A DNA stretch of 64,000 nt from CAZZBM01 sp964652255 (GTDB lineage: Bacteria; Bdellovibrionota; Bacteriovoracia; Bacteriovoracales; CAZZBM01): NCBI GenBank assembly GCA_964652255.1, contig CAZZBM010000001.1, forward strand, positions 620,001 to 684,000. Reading direction: 5' to 3'. Both the position numbers and the translations under genes were made by a program. Positions within the stretch are counted from its first letter, which is position 1; every line of letters begins with the position of its first letter. Of this stretch, positions 18,983 through 26,329 are shown piece by piece. Under the pieces are notes generated by a model. It ran no database searches. It was not told the DNA's origin and saw only the letters and a list, made by a program, of their open reading frames with translations.

Positions 18983-19830
18983 TGAATGTTTTTATCTTTC
19001 CCGGTCAAGGATCTCAGTTTTTAGAGATGAAAAAATATATTGATCCAGATGATCTTTTTTTCGCTCAAAATTTTTTAAATTTTAATTTAGAAGAAGCTTT
19101 CTCTTCTCATCAAATAAATCAGACTGAGTACTCTCAGTTATTAATTTTTCTTCATAGTGTGAGTGTTTTAAAAAATATTCCTTTGAATTTTGATTTAGCT
19201 TTGGGGCATTCCCTGGGTGAATATAGTGCTCTTTATGCTTGTGGTGTTTGGTCCTTTGAAACAACCTTAAAAATTATCAGGGAGCGTTCAAAGCTGATGG
19301 CGAGTTGTAAGAAAGGATCCATGTGGGTTTTTTTAACTAAAGAAGATCTTACCTCTTTGAGTGAGCAATTAAAAAATAACAATAGTTTGGATCAATGGAT
19401 TTTTTCTGGATTAGAGGAAGATTTTTTAAGCTTAAAAGAAAAAGTTTTACAAATCTTTCCTGAAGTTAAGGTGATACCCTTGAAGGTTTCCGGAGCTTTT
19501 CATTCAAAGTACATGAAAGAGATTTCAAATGAATTTAAAATTTTCTTAGAACAACAAGAGTTTTTATCTTTAAAAAAACCTTTTATTAGTAATGTTACAG
19601 CTCAAATAATTAAGGAGATTGATAAAAAAGATCTTATTGATCTTTTAACAAGGCAACTTTCTGAAAGTGTTTTATGGAGACAAAGTTTAGCTTTATTAAA
19701 AGAAAATGATGAAGTCTATGAAATTGGTCCAGGAAAGATTTTAACGGGACTAATGAAAAAAAATCGACCAGAAATAAAAGTTTCTTCTTTTCAATCAAGA
19801 GAAGATTATCTATCTTTAAGCTTCTTATGA
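18982..19830 (+). CDS. fabD: Malonyl-CoA:ACP transacylase
   Basis: FabD transfers malonyl from CoA to ACP. The 282-residue protein has FPGQGSQ at the N-terminus and GHSLGEYSA with the nucleophile S77; the later SGAFHSKYM carries the catalytic His, and EIGPGKILTGL closes the fold. It is about 25 residues shorter than E. coli FabD. It starts on the last base of fabH and overlaps fabG by 4 bp, so the genes are translationally coupled. Confidence 0.95.
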   Translation: MNVFIFPGQGSQFLEMKKYIDPDDLFFAQNFLNFNLEEAFSSHQINQTEYSQLLIFLHSVSVLKNIPLNFDLALGHSLGEYSALYACGVWSFETTLKIIRERSKLMASCKKGSMWVFLTKEDLTSLSEQLKNNNSLDQWIFSGLEEDFLSLKEKVLQIFPEVKVIPLKVSGAFHSKYMKEISNEFKIFLEQQEFLSLKKPFISNVTAQIIKEIDKKDLIDLLTRQLSESVLWRQSLALLKENDEVYEIGPGKILTGLMKKNRPEIKVSSFQSREDYLSLSFL

Positions 19831-20525
19831 AAATTCTCATTACTGGTGCTAAAAGAGGGATTGGTTATGCGATTGCTAGAGCTTTAAAAGAAAATTATGA
19901 GCTCATCCTTCATGTGAGAAAAGAAGAAGATGTTGATGAATTAAAAAAAGAAATTCCAAATTTTGAACCTTTGATTCTTGATTTAGAAGATAAAAATCTT
20001 TTAAATCAATTGAAAGAAAAAAAAGATCTTTTTGAGAATTTATCTGGTGTTGTTTTTAATGCTGGTTTAACTCACGCAGAATTAGCTTTAAAAACAAAAG
20101 AAGAAGATCGTGAACGATTATTTCAAGTTAATGTTTTTAGTGTCATGACAATGACAGAGTTCTTATTAAGATTTTTATTAAAACAATCTTCTAGTATCAC
20201 TTTTATTTCTTCTGTTTTAGCCCATATGGGTAATACTGGATCAAGTTTATATGGAGCTACAAAAGGATCTCTTCTTTCTTATAAAAATCATTTAGCTAGA
20301 GAATATGGTCTTAAGGGATTAAGAGTGAATAGTGTGAGCCCAGGCTTTATTCAGACTCAGATGACTCAGTCTTTAGATCCTATGAAACAAGACGAATACC
20401 TTTCAAGAATAGCTTTAAAAAGATTTGGAACTAGTGAAGAAGTTGCTCATTGTGTAAAATTTCTCATAGAATCTAGCTACATCACAGGAATTGATTTAAG
20501 GTGTGATGGTGGGCTTTATTTATAA
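19827..20525 (+). CDS. fabG: 3-oxoacyl-ACP reductase
   Basis: This short-chain dehydrogenase reduces 3-oxoacyl-ACP with NADPH. The 232-residue protein has the TGAKRGIG nucleotide-binding loop near residue 6, NAG in FNAGLTHAE, the catalytic Ser in ISSVLAHMG and the YxxxK pair at Y142 and K146. The C-terminus, IDLRCDGGLYL, is typical FabG. It sits between fabD and acpP in the usual order, which supports the assignment over other SDR members. It overlaps fabD by 4 bp. Confidence 0.94.
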   Translation: MKILITGAKRGIGYAIARALKENYELILHVRKEEDVDELKKEIPNFEPLILDLEDKNLLNQLKEKKDLFENLSGVVFNAGLTHAELALKTKEEDRERLFQVNVFSVMTMTEFLLRFLLKQSSSITFISSVLAHMGNTGSSLYGATKGSLLSYKNHLAREYGLKGLRVNSVSPGFIQTQMTQSLDPMKQDEYLSRIALKRFGTSEEVAHCVKFLIESSYITGIDLRCDGGLYL

Positions 20526-20542
20526 AAAAGGAGTAAATAATC

Positions 20543-20779
20543 ATGAATAAAGAAGAAATTGAAAAAAAAGTTTTTGAAATTGTAAGTAAAACATCAAAAA
20601 AACCAGTTGAAGAATTAAATGAAAATAATACTTTTGAAGAATTAAAACTAGATTCACTGGATACTGTTGATATTATGATGAATCTTAGTGATACTTTTGG
20701 TAAAGATATTCCTGATGAGGAAGCAAAACATTTTAAAAACCTAAAAGATATTACTCATTATATTCAAAATAATCTATGA
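20543..20779 (+). CDS. acpP: Acyl carrier protein
   Basis: A 78-residue acidic, all-helical protein. S38 in LKLDSLDTVDIM is the site for the 4'-phosphopantetheine arm. AAAAAGGAG lies 11 bases before the ATG and is the best ribosome-binding site in the cluster, which fits the high expression expected for ACP. It overlaps fabF by 4 bp. Confidence 0.97.
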   Translation: MNKEEIEKKVFEIVSKTSKKPVEELNENNTFEELKLDSLDTVDIMMNLSDTFGKDIPDEEAKHFKNLKDITHYIQNNL

Positions 20780-22008
20780 AAAGAAGAGTTGTTGTGACTG
20801 CTATGGGGACAGTGAATCCTTTGGGATCTACTGTTGCTGAAACTTGGACGAAGGCTAAAAATGGAGTTTCAGGAGTTGATTTTTTAAAATCAACTTTTGA
20901 AAAAGAACATAGTCCTATTAAAATTGCTGGTGAAGTTAAAAATTTTTCATTAGATGAACATTTTTTTTCAGCGAAAGAAGCTGCTAAATATGATCGTTTT
21001 AATCTTCTTGCTTTAAAAGCAGCACAAGAAGCTTTGAAAGATTTTTCTTTTTTAGACCCTGAAACTACAGGGTGTATTATGGGAACAGGTATTGGTGGTT
21101 TCCAAACCATTGAAGAGCAACATCAAATTTATAGAGACAGAGGGGCAACAAGAGTATCGCCTTTCTTTATTCCCTCTATACATCCTAATACTCCCGAAGG
21201 TCTCATTACTATTTTATATAAATTAAATGGTCCTAATTTTGCTGTTTCAAGTGCTTGTGCTTCCAGTTTACATGCTCAGGCTTTAGCCTATGAAATGATT
21301 TTATCTGGTAAAGCAAAGACTATGGTTACTGGTGGTGTAGAATCGGTTTTAACAGCTATGACTATAGCTTCTTTTAATTCCATGAGAGCGCTTTCAAAAA
21401 GAGAAGACGACCCAAGAAAAGCTTCTAGACCTTTTGATCAAGATAGAGATGGTTTTATCATGTCTGAAGGAGCGACTGTTTTTGTTTTTGAAGATTATGA
21501 ACAAGCTTTAAAAAGAGGAGCAGTTATTTATGGTGAAGTAATTGGTTATGGAGCTAGTAGTGATGCTTATCATATGACTGCACCAGAAAAAGAAGGGTTT
21601 GGGGCTTCTTTAGCCATGGAAAGGGCTTTAAAAGATGCTCAGATTTCTAAAGATCAAGTTGATTATATTAATATGCATGGAACAAGCACTCCTTTAGGAG
21701 ATATTGCTGAAACAAAAGCTGTAAAAAGAGTTTTTCAAGATCAAGCTTATCAACTAAGTTTAAATTCAACAAAATCAATGACAGGACATCTTTTAGGGGG
21801 AGCTGGCGCCTTGGAAACTCTTTTTTGTTTAAAGTCTCTTGAAGAAAATATTATTACTCCAACTATTAATTTAGATCAAGCTGATCCTGAATGTGATTTA
21901 GACTATACTCCTTTAAAAGCCAAAGAAAAAAAGATTACTTATGCTTTAAATAATTCTTTTGGCTTTGGTGGAACAAATTGTACGATGGTATTTAAAAAAT
22001 TTTTATGA
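20776..22008 (+). CDS. fabF: 3-oxoacyl-ACP synthase II
   Basis: FabF elongates acyl-ACP with malonyl-ACP. The 410-residue protein has the thiolase-fold triad Cys-His-His: C161 in SSACASSLHA, His in MHGTSTPLGD and His in SMTGHLLGGAGA. The C-terminal NNSFGFGGTN loop is typical. It starts within the end of acpP (ATGA) and is coupled to glyA in the same way. Confidence 0.96.
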   Translation: MKRRVVVTAMGTVNPLGSTVAETWTKAKNGVSGVDFLKSTFEKEHSPIKIAGEVKNFSLDEHFFSAKEAAKYDRFNLLALKAAQEALKDFSFLDPETTGCIMGTGIGGFQTIEEQHQIYRDRGATRVSPFFIPSIHPNTPEGLITILYKLNGPNFAVSSACASSLHAQALAYEMILSGKAKTMVTGGVESVLTAMTIASFNSMRALSKREDDPRKASRPFDQDRDGFIMSEGATVFVFEDYEQALKRGAVIYGEVIGYGASSDAYHMTAPEKEGFGASLAMERALKDAQISKDQVDYINMHGTSTPLGDIAETKAVKRVFQDQAYQLSLNSTKSMTGHLLGGAGALETLFCLKSLEENIITPTINLDQADPECDLDYTPLKAKEKKITYALNNSFGFGGTNCTMVFKKFL

Positions 22009-23216
22009 AAGATTCTATTTTCTTTTCTTATTTAGAGCAAGAACAATTAAGACAAAAAGCAGGGCTTGAACTCATTGCTTCAGAAAACTATGTTTCTGAT
22101 GAAGTGCTCTTAGCCCAAGGTTCTCTTCTTACTAACAAGTATGCTGAAGGATATCCCCATCGTCGCTACTATCATGGTTGTGAACATATTGATCAAATAG
22201 AAGATCTAGCTATCACAAGAGCTCTAGAGCTTTTTCAAGCTCAAGATTATGGAGTTAATGTTCAGGCACATTCAGGAACAACAGCAAATTTAGCTGTTTA
22301 TTTTTCTTGCTTAAAACCTGGAGATAAAATTTTAGCCATGGGTTTAAAAGAAGGAGGTCATCTTAGTCACGGTTCTTCTTTAAGTATTGCTAGTAGTGTT
22401 TTTCCTACTTCTTTCTATACACTTAATCCTCAAAATCATTTCTTAGATTATGATGCCATTAGAGAACAAGCTCTAAAAGAAAGACCAAGATTAATTATTG
22501 CTGGAGCTTCAGCTTATCCTAGAGTGATTGATTTTAAAAAATTTGCTTCTATTGCTCAAGAAATAGGAGCTTTTCTTTTAGCTGACATTGCTCATGTTGC
22601 TGGACTTATTGCAAAAAAATTACACCCAAGTCCTTTTGGTTTAGCTGATTTTATTACAAGTACAACACATAAAACTTTAAGAGGTCCGCGAGGAGGACTT
22701 ATTTTTTTTAAAAAAGATTTTGAAAAAAATCTTCAAAGAAGTGTTTTTCCTGGACTTCAAGGTGGACCACTCATGCATGCTATTGGAGCTAAAGCTGTTG
22801 CTTTTTATGAAGCCTTGCAACCTTCTTTTCAAGTTTATCAAGAACAGGTTTTAAAAAATGCTCAAGCTTTATCTCAACAACTTAAAGATTTAGGAGTTCA
22901 TTTGATTACTGAAGGAACTGATAATCATCTCATGCTTGTAGATGTAAAAAAAACTTATGATCTTACAGGAAAAGAAGCAGCTGATCTTTTACACCAATCT
23001 CATATCACGTGTAATCAAAACTCTATTCCTTTTGATTCTCTTTCTGCTTTAATCACTTCAGGAATTAGGCTTGGAACTCCAGCGCTGACAACAAGAGGGC
23101 TGAAAGAAAATCATATGCAACAAATAGGATTTTGGATTCATGAAGTATTGTTGCATAAAAAATCTTTAGCAACTGAAGTTAAAGAATTTAGTTTAGGTTT
23201 TCCTCTTTATGTCTAG
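22005..23216 (+). CDS. glyA: Serine hydroxymethyltransferase
   Basis: GlyA interconverts serine and glycine using PLP and tetrahydrofolate, feeding one-carbon units. The 403-residue protein has the PLP-lysine K223 in TTTHKTLRGPRGG, ELIASENYVS near the N-terminus and YAEGYPHRRYYHGC. It is slightly shorter than E. coli GlyA (417). It overlaps fabF by 4 bp and nusB by 8 bp, so it belongs to the same transcript as the fatty-acid genes. Confidence 0.97.
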   Translation: MKDSIFFSYLEQEQLRQKAGLELIASENYVSDEVLLAQGSLLTNKYAEGYPHRRYYHGCEHIDQIEDLAITRALELFQAQDYGVNVQAHSGTTANLAVYFSCLKPGDKILAMGLKEGGHLSHGSSLSIASSVFPTSFYTLNPQNHFLDYDAIREQALKERPRLIIAGASAYPRVIDFKKFASIAQEIGAFLLADIAHVAGLIAKKLHPSPFGLADFITSTTHKTLRGPRGGLIFFKKDFEKNLQRSVFPGLQGGPLMHAIGAKAVAFYEALQPSFQVYQEQVLKNAQALSQQLKDLGVHLITEGTDNHLMLVDVKKTYDLTGKEAADLLHQSHITCNQNSIPFDSLSALITSGIRLGTPALTTRGLKENHMQQIGFWIHEVLLHKKSLATEVKEFSLGFPLYV

Positions 23217-23592
23217 TAGCGCTAAACAAAGCCGAGAGCTTCTTCTTTTTTATGCTTATCAAGATTATTTTCAAAAACAATCATTAAAAGATTTTGATCT
23301 TTTTTTTAATCATTTTGCTAAAAAATCTTTTTCTAAAGATTTTTTAACTTCTTTTATTGCTCTCTATGATTTAAAAAAAGAAACTTTAAATCAAATTCTA
23401 GCTAAAGAAAATTTAGATAAGTTTAATCTTATAGATGCTCTTCTTATTAAACTCATGCTCTGTGAAAGACTTTATTTATTTACTAAAAGCCAAAATCTTC
23501 TTCATTATATTAACCTTTCAAAGGAATATAGTACTAAAGAAGCTTATAAAGTTATTCACGTGCTGATGGATAGATTTTTAAAAATTACATAA
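23209..23592 (+). CDS. nusB: NusB-like transcription antitermination factor
   Basis: The 127-residue all-helical protein begins near KQSRELLLFYAYQ (NusB proteins start with a similar S/R-rich helix) and ends INLSKEYSTKEAYKVIHVLMDRFLK, closely matching the INEAVELAKKYS...VNGVLDKI end of NusB. NusB binds the boxA RNA with S10 in rRNA antitermination. The middle is divergent. The start ATG lies 8 bp inside glyA. It is the last gene of the cluster. Confidence 0.8.
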   Translation: MSSSAKQSRELLLFYAYQDYFQKQSLKDFDLFFNHFAKKSFSKDFLTSFIALYDLKKETLNQILAKENLDKFNLIDALLIKLMLCERLYLFTKSQNLLHYINLSKEYSTKEAYKVIHVLMDRFLKIT

Positions 23593-23647
23593 AAATTCTT
23601 GACATAAAAAAATAAAAAAACATAGTTTTATAAGGAGAATATTTAAT

Positions 23648-23809
23648 ATGATTTTTTTATTATCAATGAATTTATTGGCAACAAAACCACCAGGTCCAGC
23701 TGATAATCCAGATGGTGATTGGAATGAGTTTAAAAATGAACAAGAAGCTTTGATAGCTGTAGGAGAGAAAGAACAGAAGGAAGAAAACGAAATAAGAAAT
23801 AAAAAATAA
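23648..23809 (+). CDS. Short exported acidic peptide 1 of an array
   Basis: A 53-residue ORF. AAGGAG stands about 11 bases before the ATG. The first 11 residues (MIFLLSMNLLA) are hydrophobic with no positive charge and end in LLA, an Ala that could serve as a signal peptidase site. After that come PPGPADNPDGDWNEF and then a Glu/Lys-rich tail. The family is not recognised. It opens a set of five similarly built ORFs on the same strand up to 24515. Confidence 0.5.
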   Translation: MIFLLSMNLLATKPPGPADNPDGDWNEFKNEQEALIAVGEKEQKEENEIRNKK

Positions 23810-23824
23810 AAAGGAGGTGAAGTG

Positions 23825-23920
23825 ATGTTGAATTTAATTTTTTTACAATGTATCCCGGGTGATCATTGGGATGAGTATGGAGATGATGGAGATGATGGAG
23901 ATGATGGAGATGATGCATAG
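23825..23920 (+). CDS. Short exported acidic peptide 2, with GDD repeats
   Basis: A 31-residue ORF with the strongest ribosome-binding site of the group (AAGGAGG, 7 bases before ATG). The leader MLNLIFLQC ends in a cysteine that could be lipidated, followed by IPGDHWDEY and then four GDD units encoded by a perfect 9-bp tandem repeat. It begins 15 bp after peptide 1. Highly acidic; possible metal or cation binding. Function unknown. Confidence 0.5.
   Translation: MLNLIFLQCIPGDHWDEYGDDGDDGDDGDDA
23879..23914 (+). repeat. Tandem repeat GGAGATGAT x4
   Basis: Four perfect copies of the 9-mer GGAGATGAT lie inside the second small ORF, each encoding Gly-Asp-Asp. Such an array can expand or contract by slippage in steps of three residues without breaking the frame. 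Confidence 0.9.
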
Positions 23921-23949
23921 AAAATCTTTTTAAATAGTAGGAAATTTTT

Positions 23950-24051
23950 ATGTTAAATTTTTTTTTAATGATGTCTTTACTAAGTCTTGATTTTAAACTA
24001 TTTCAGGAAGAAGATGATCTATCAGTGATGGAAGATGTTATAATAGGGTAA
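23950..24051 (+). CDS. Short exported peptide 3 of the array
   Basis: A 33-residue ORF. TAGGAA precedes the ATG. The leader MLNFFLMMSLLSL is hydrophobic and uncharged, and the rest is acidic (FQEEDDLSVMEDV). It begins like peptide 2 (MLN) but lacks the PGD/GPDD segment. It could be a degenerate member. Confidence 0.4.
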   Translation: MLNFFLMMSLLSLDFKLFQEEDDLSVMEDVIIG

Positions 24052-24073
24052 TAAAAATAAAAGGAGTAAAAAT

Positions 24074-24238
24074 ATGTTGATATCTATTTTAATTAATTAT
24101 TTAATGGCAATACCTGGTGGTCCAGATGATTATGATTTTGATCCGCAGGATACAGATGGGCATAGATTGTGTCCAGGTGGTCCAGATGATAGAGGAGATG
24201 ATGGTTTAGGAAATGGTCCTGGTAATACAGGAGTATAA
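24074..24238 (+). CDS. Short exported acidic peptide 4, two PGGPDD motifs
   Basis: A 54-residue ORF with AAAAGGAG about 8 bases before the ATG. The leader MLISILINYLMA is followed by IPGGPDDYDFDP, and the motif PGGPDD returns at residues 34-39 before a Gly/Asp/Asn-rich tail. One cysteine (C33) is present. It resembles peptides 1 and 2 in the Pro-Gly-Asp segment directly after the leader. Not recognised. Confidence 0.5.
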   Translation: MLISILINYLMAIPGGPDDYDFDPQDTDGHRLCPGGPDDRGDDGLGNGPGNTGV

Positions 24239-24248
24239 TAAAAGCGTG

Positions 24249-24283
24249 TTTTTTGGTTGAGTTTTTTAAGCTTGACCAAAAAA
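24249..24283 (+). other. Inverted repeat between peptides 4 and 5
   Basis: A 13-bp stem (two G-U pairs) with a 9-base loop: TTTTTTGGTTGAG pairs with CTTGACCAAAAAA. The T-tract is on the 5' arm and the A-tract on the 3' arm, the opposite of a terminator, and it ends about 17 bases before the next start. It may be an RNA processing or stability element. Confidence 0.4.
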
Positions 24284-24299
24284 TTTAAAAAGGTAAAAA

Positions 24300-24515
24300 A
24301 TGTTTGTTATATTGTTTTTAATGGCACAAGAAAGTCAACTTAGTGATACTGAAGGAGTGAAAGATTCTTTTGGTAGATTGATATTTTATGGGGAAAATGG
24401 ATCAGTATATGTGAAGGATCCAGATGATGAAAAAGGTACTGTTTATCCTCTTTTGGTTCCTGTAGATTATCATCCTAATAACGATATTGATTTTAAGGAA
24501 GAATTTTATTTTTAA
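24300..24515 (+). CDS. Short exported peptide 5 of the array
   Basis: A 71-residue ORF, the longest of the group. An in-frame TAA 6 bases before the ATG forces this start. AAAAAGG is the ribosome-binding site. The leader MFVILFLMA is only nine residues, then QESQLSDTEG. The body looks like a small beta-rich domain (FGRLIFYGENGSVYVKDPDDEKG) and ends in an acidic, aromatic tail. It is separated from peptide 4 by a hairpin at 24249-24283. Confidence 0.5.
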   Translation: MFVILFLMAQESQLSDTEGVKDSFGRLIFYGENGSVYVKDPDDEKGTVYPLLVPVDYHPNNDIDFKEEFYF

Positions 24516-24663
24516 AAAAATTAAGATTAAGATTGATTTGAAAAAAGTCATAGTAAGATTTTAATAACCTTATTATTTTTTTATTAAATCTAATAGTAAT
24601 TATGTTAGATTTGAGATAGTAGAACTTGTAGATAAGTCACTAAATAAAATGACTAGGTAAAAA

Positions 24664-24685
24664 TAAAAAAACTCTATGACTAGAG
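24664..24685 (-). terminator. Rho-independent terminator of the minus-strand operon
   Basis: Read on the minus strand, CTCTA-GTCA-TAGAG forms a short stem followed by seven to eight T residues. The stem includes the stop codon of the tandem thioredoxin lipoprotein gene. The stem is short and AT-rich, so strength is uncertain. Confidence 0.5.
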
Positions 24686-26329
24686 ATTAAATAACAACTT
24701 TTCTAAATCCATTTCAAAATTATTATGTATAAAGAGAGAAGGAACATGAGGAATATATTTAAATTCTTCTTTTTCTTGTAAGATTCTTTGCTCAGTTTCA
24801 GGGGAAGTTAAACAAGATTGAGTGTCTTTTAAAGAAAGTTTTTTTAAAAGTACATCCTCTTTTTCTTTAACAAGAGTAGGATCTTGAAAGAATTTGAGAA
24901 CAGTTTCAGGAAAACAAGTTGTTATCTTTGAAAGATAAAGCTCTTGGCGATGAAGATTTTTAAAACTAATACTTTTATGCTTTTTTTTGAGTTTTGGATA
25001 AATTTCTTGAAAGAAAAATGGACACTGAGGACAATTAAAATCATAAAAGATCACTAAATCTTCTTTAAAATCACCTTGTAAGGTGATTGGTTTTTCTAAG
25101 TAAAGATCAAGAGGAGAAGAACCTAAGGCTTCATTTTTGACTTCTTCGTAAAGTTCATTTCTTTTTAAAGAAGTTACATAGTTTTCAGCTTGATGATAAG
25201 CTTCATTAGGTAAACTATATTGCTTCATAATCTCTCGAACTTCTTTTTCTGTTACTTGAAAAGTAGCTGAAGCTAGATAAGAATCTAAGGTTTTTTTTTC
25301 TTTTTTCTCTAAGTATTTTTGAGTTACAAGTTTAAAGAGTTCTTGTCTTAAAGATTTATAAACATCAAAATCAAAAGCATAGAAAAAATACTGAAATTTT
25401 TTTAAATCTTTTTTTGATATTTTTAAGTCTTTATAAGAAGCTAAGAATTCTGAATTTTGTTGATAAATAAATCTAGGTTTTGAAAGATAATCTTCAATTC
25501 TTTCTCCTAAGTCATAGATAGAGCCTAAATAAAGCTCATCATCGATAAAAATAGTAGGAGTTGTAAAAACTTTTAAAGCTCTTGTTTGAGCAATGAGATT
25601 TTTTAATTCTTGTTGTTTTTCTTTAAAACAAAGATTTTCATTAATATTGAATTTTTTAGCTAAAGCTTCAACAAAAATTTTTGGATTAGAAATTTGTTGT
25701 TGATTTTTAAAAACCTCTTCCTGAAATTCAAAATAACGATTTTTATCCTTGGCGCATAAGTGCAAGAGTTCAATAGGATGAAGTTGTTCATAAAAATAAG
25801 CACTTTGGGTTTGAAGAGTGATTTTGGAACCAAATCTTTTCTCTAAAAGAGGAAGCTCTGTTTTGATAAAATTTCCACAATGACCACAAGAATAATCTAA
25901 AAAAATAGTTACTTTTAAAGATCCAGAACCCTTGTTTTGATTTTTAATAAAAGAAAGATCTTTCTTTAGAGTTAAAGGAGGGTGCTTGTAAAAAATAACA
26001 GGATTTTTTCTAAAAAGTGTATTAAAATAAGCCTGAATAGCTAATTGTCTTTTACTAGGAGCTTCCTCTGTTTGAGCTGGAAAACGATTTAAAAACTTCT
26101 CTTGCCCCCCTTCTGTGCTAATAATAAGACGTTCTATCTCATGAAGAAGTAACCTTTCTTTTTGCAACTCAGCTTCAATCTTTTTTTTAAGATAATCTTC
26201 TTGAAAAGAATAAAGATCCTTCCAAGTGAGAGTCAAATCACTTTGTTTTAATAAAAGTGAATCCTGAGGTTTATGTTCATGAACAATAATTTTTTGAGCA
26301 CAAGATATTAACAATAATAACAAAATCAT
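24680..26329 (-). CDS. Lipoprotein with two thioredoxin/DsbA-like domains
   Basis: The product has 549 residues. It begins MILLLLLISC, a lipobox at residue 10. Two thioredoxin-fold domains are visible: the first with CGHC at about 148-151 and a cis-Pro loop TPTIFIDDE, the second with CPQC at about 433-436 and a cis-Pro loop VPSLFIHN. A helical region of about 150 residues separates them, and another helical region precedes the first. Both active sites are intact. It is probably a membrane-tethered disulfide oxidoreductase or isomerase in the periplasm. Its start overlaps the subtilase gene by 4 bp, so the two are coupled. A tandem-domain lipoprotein of this layout is unusual. Confidence 0.8.
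   Translation of the reverse strand: MILLLLLISCAQKIIVHEHKPQDSLLLKQSDLTLTWKDLYSFQEDYLKKKIEAELQKERLLLHEIERLIISTEGGQEKFLNRFPAQTEEAPSKRQLAIQAYFNTLFRKNPVIFYKHPPLTLKKDLSFIKNQNKGSGSLKVTIFLDYSCGHCGNFIKTELPLLEKRFGSKITLQTQSAYFYEQLHPIELLHLCAKDKNRYFEFQEEVFKNQQQISNPKIFVEALAKKFNINENLCFKEKQQELKNLIAQTRALKVFTTPTIFIDDELYLGSIYDLGERIEDYLSKPRFIYQQNSEFLASYKDLKISKKDLKKFQYFFYAFDFDVYKSLRQELFKLVTQKYLEKKEKKTLDSYLASATFQVTEKEVREIMKQYSLPNEAYHQAENYVTSLKRNELYEEVKNEALGSSPLDLYLEKPITLQGDFKEDLVIFYDFNCPQCPFFFQEIYPKLKKKHKSISFKNLHRQELYLSKITTCFPETVLKFFQDPTLVKEKEDVLLKKLSLKDTQSCLTSPETEQRILQEKEEFKYIPHVPSLFIHNNFEMDLEKLLFNL

Noticed and set aside
23599..23628. A perfect TTGACA with a weak -10 (TAGTTT) 18 bases later as promoter of the peptide array
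   Set aside because: The start of transcription would fall at about 23635, inside or after the first peptide's ribosome-binding site, and the -10 match is poor.
23730..23918. Minus-strand His-rich ORF (repeated HHL) across the peptide array
   Set aside because: It is the antisense reading of the GGAGATGAT repeat; no ribosome-binding site and the plus-strand frame explains it better.
24586..24612. Inverted repeat AAATCTAA/TTAGATTT as a terminator for the peptide array
   Set aside because: Long 11-base loop, very AT-rich stem and no T-run after it; could be chance in this base composition.
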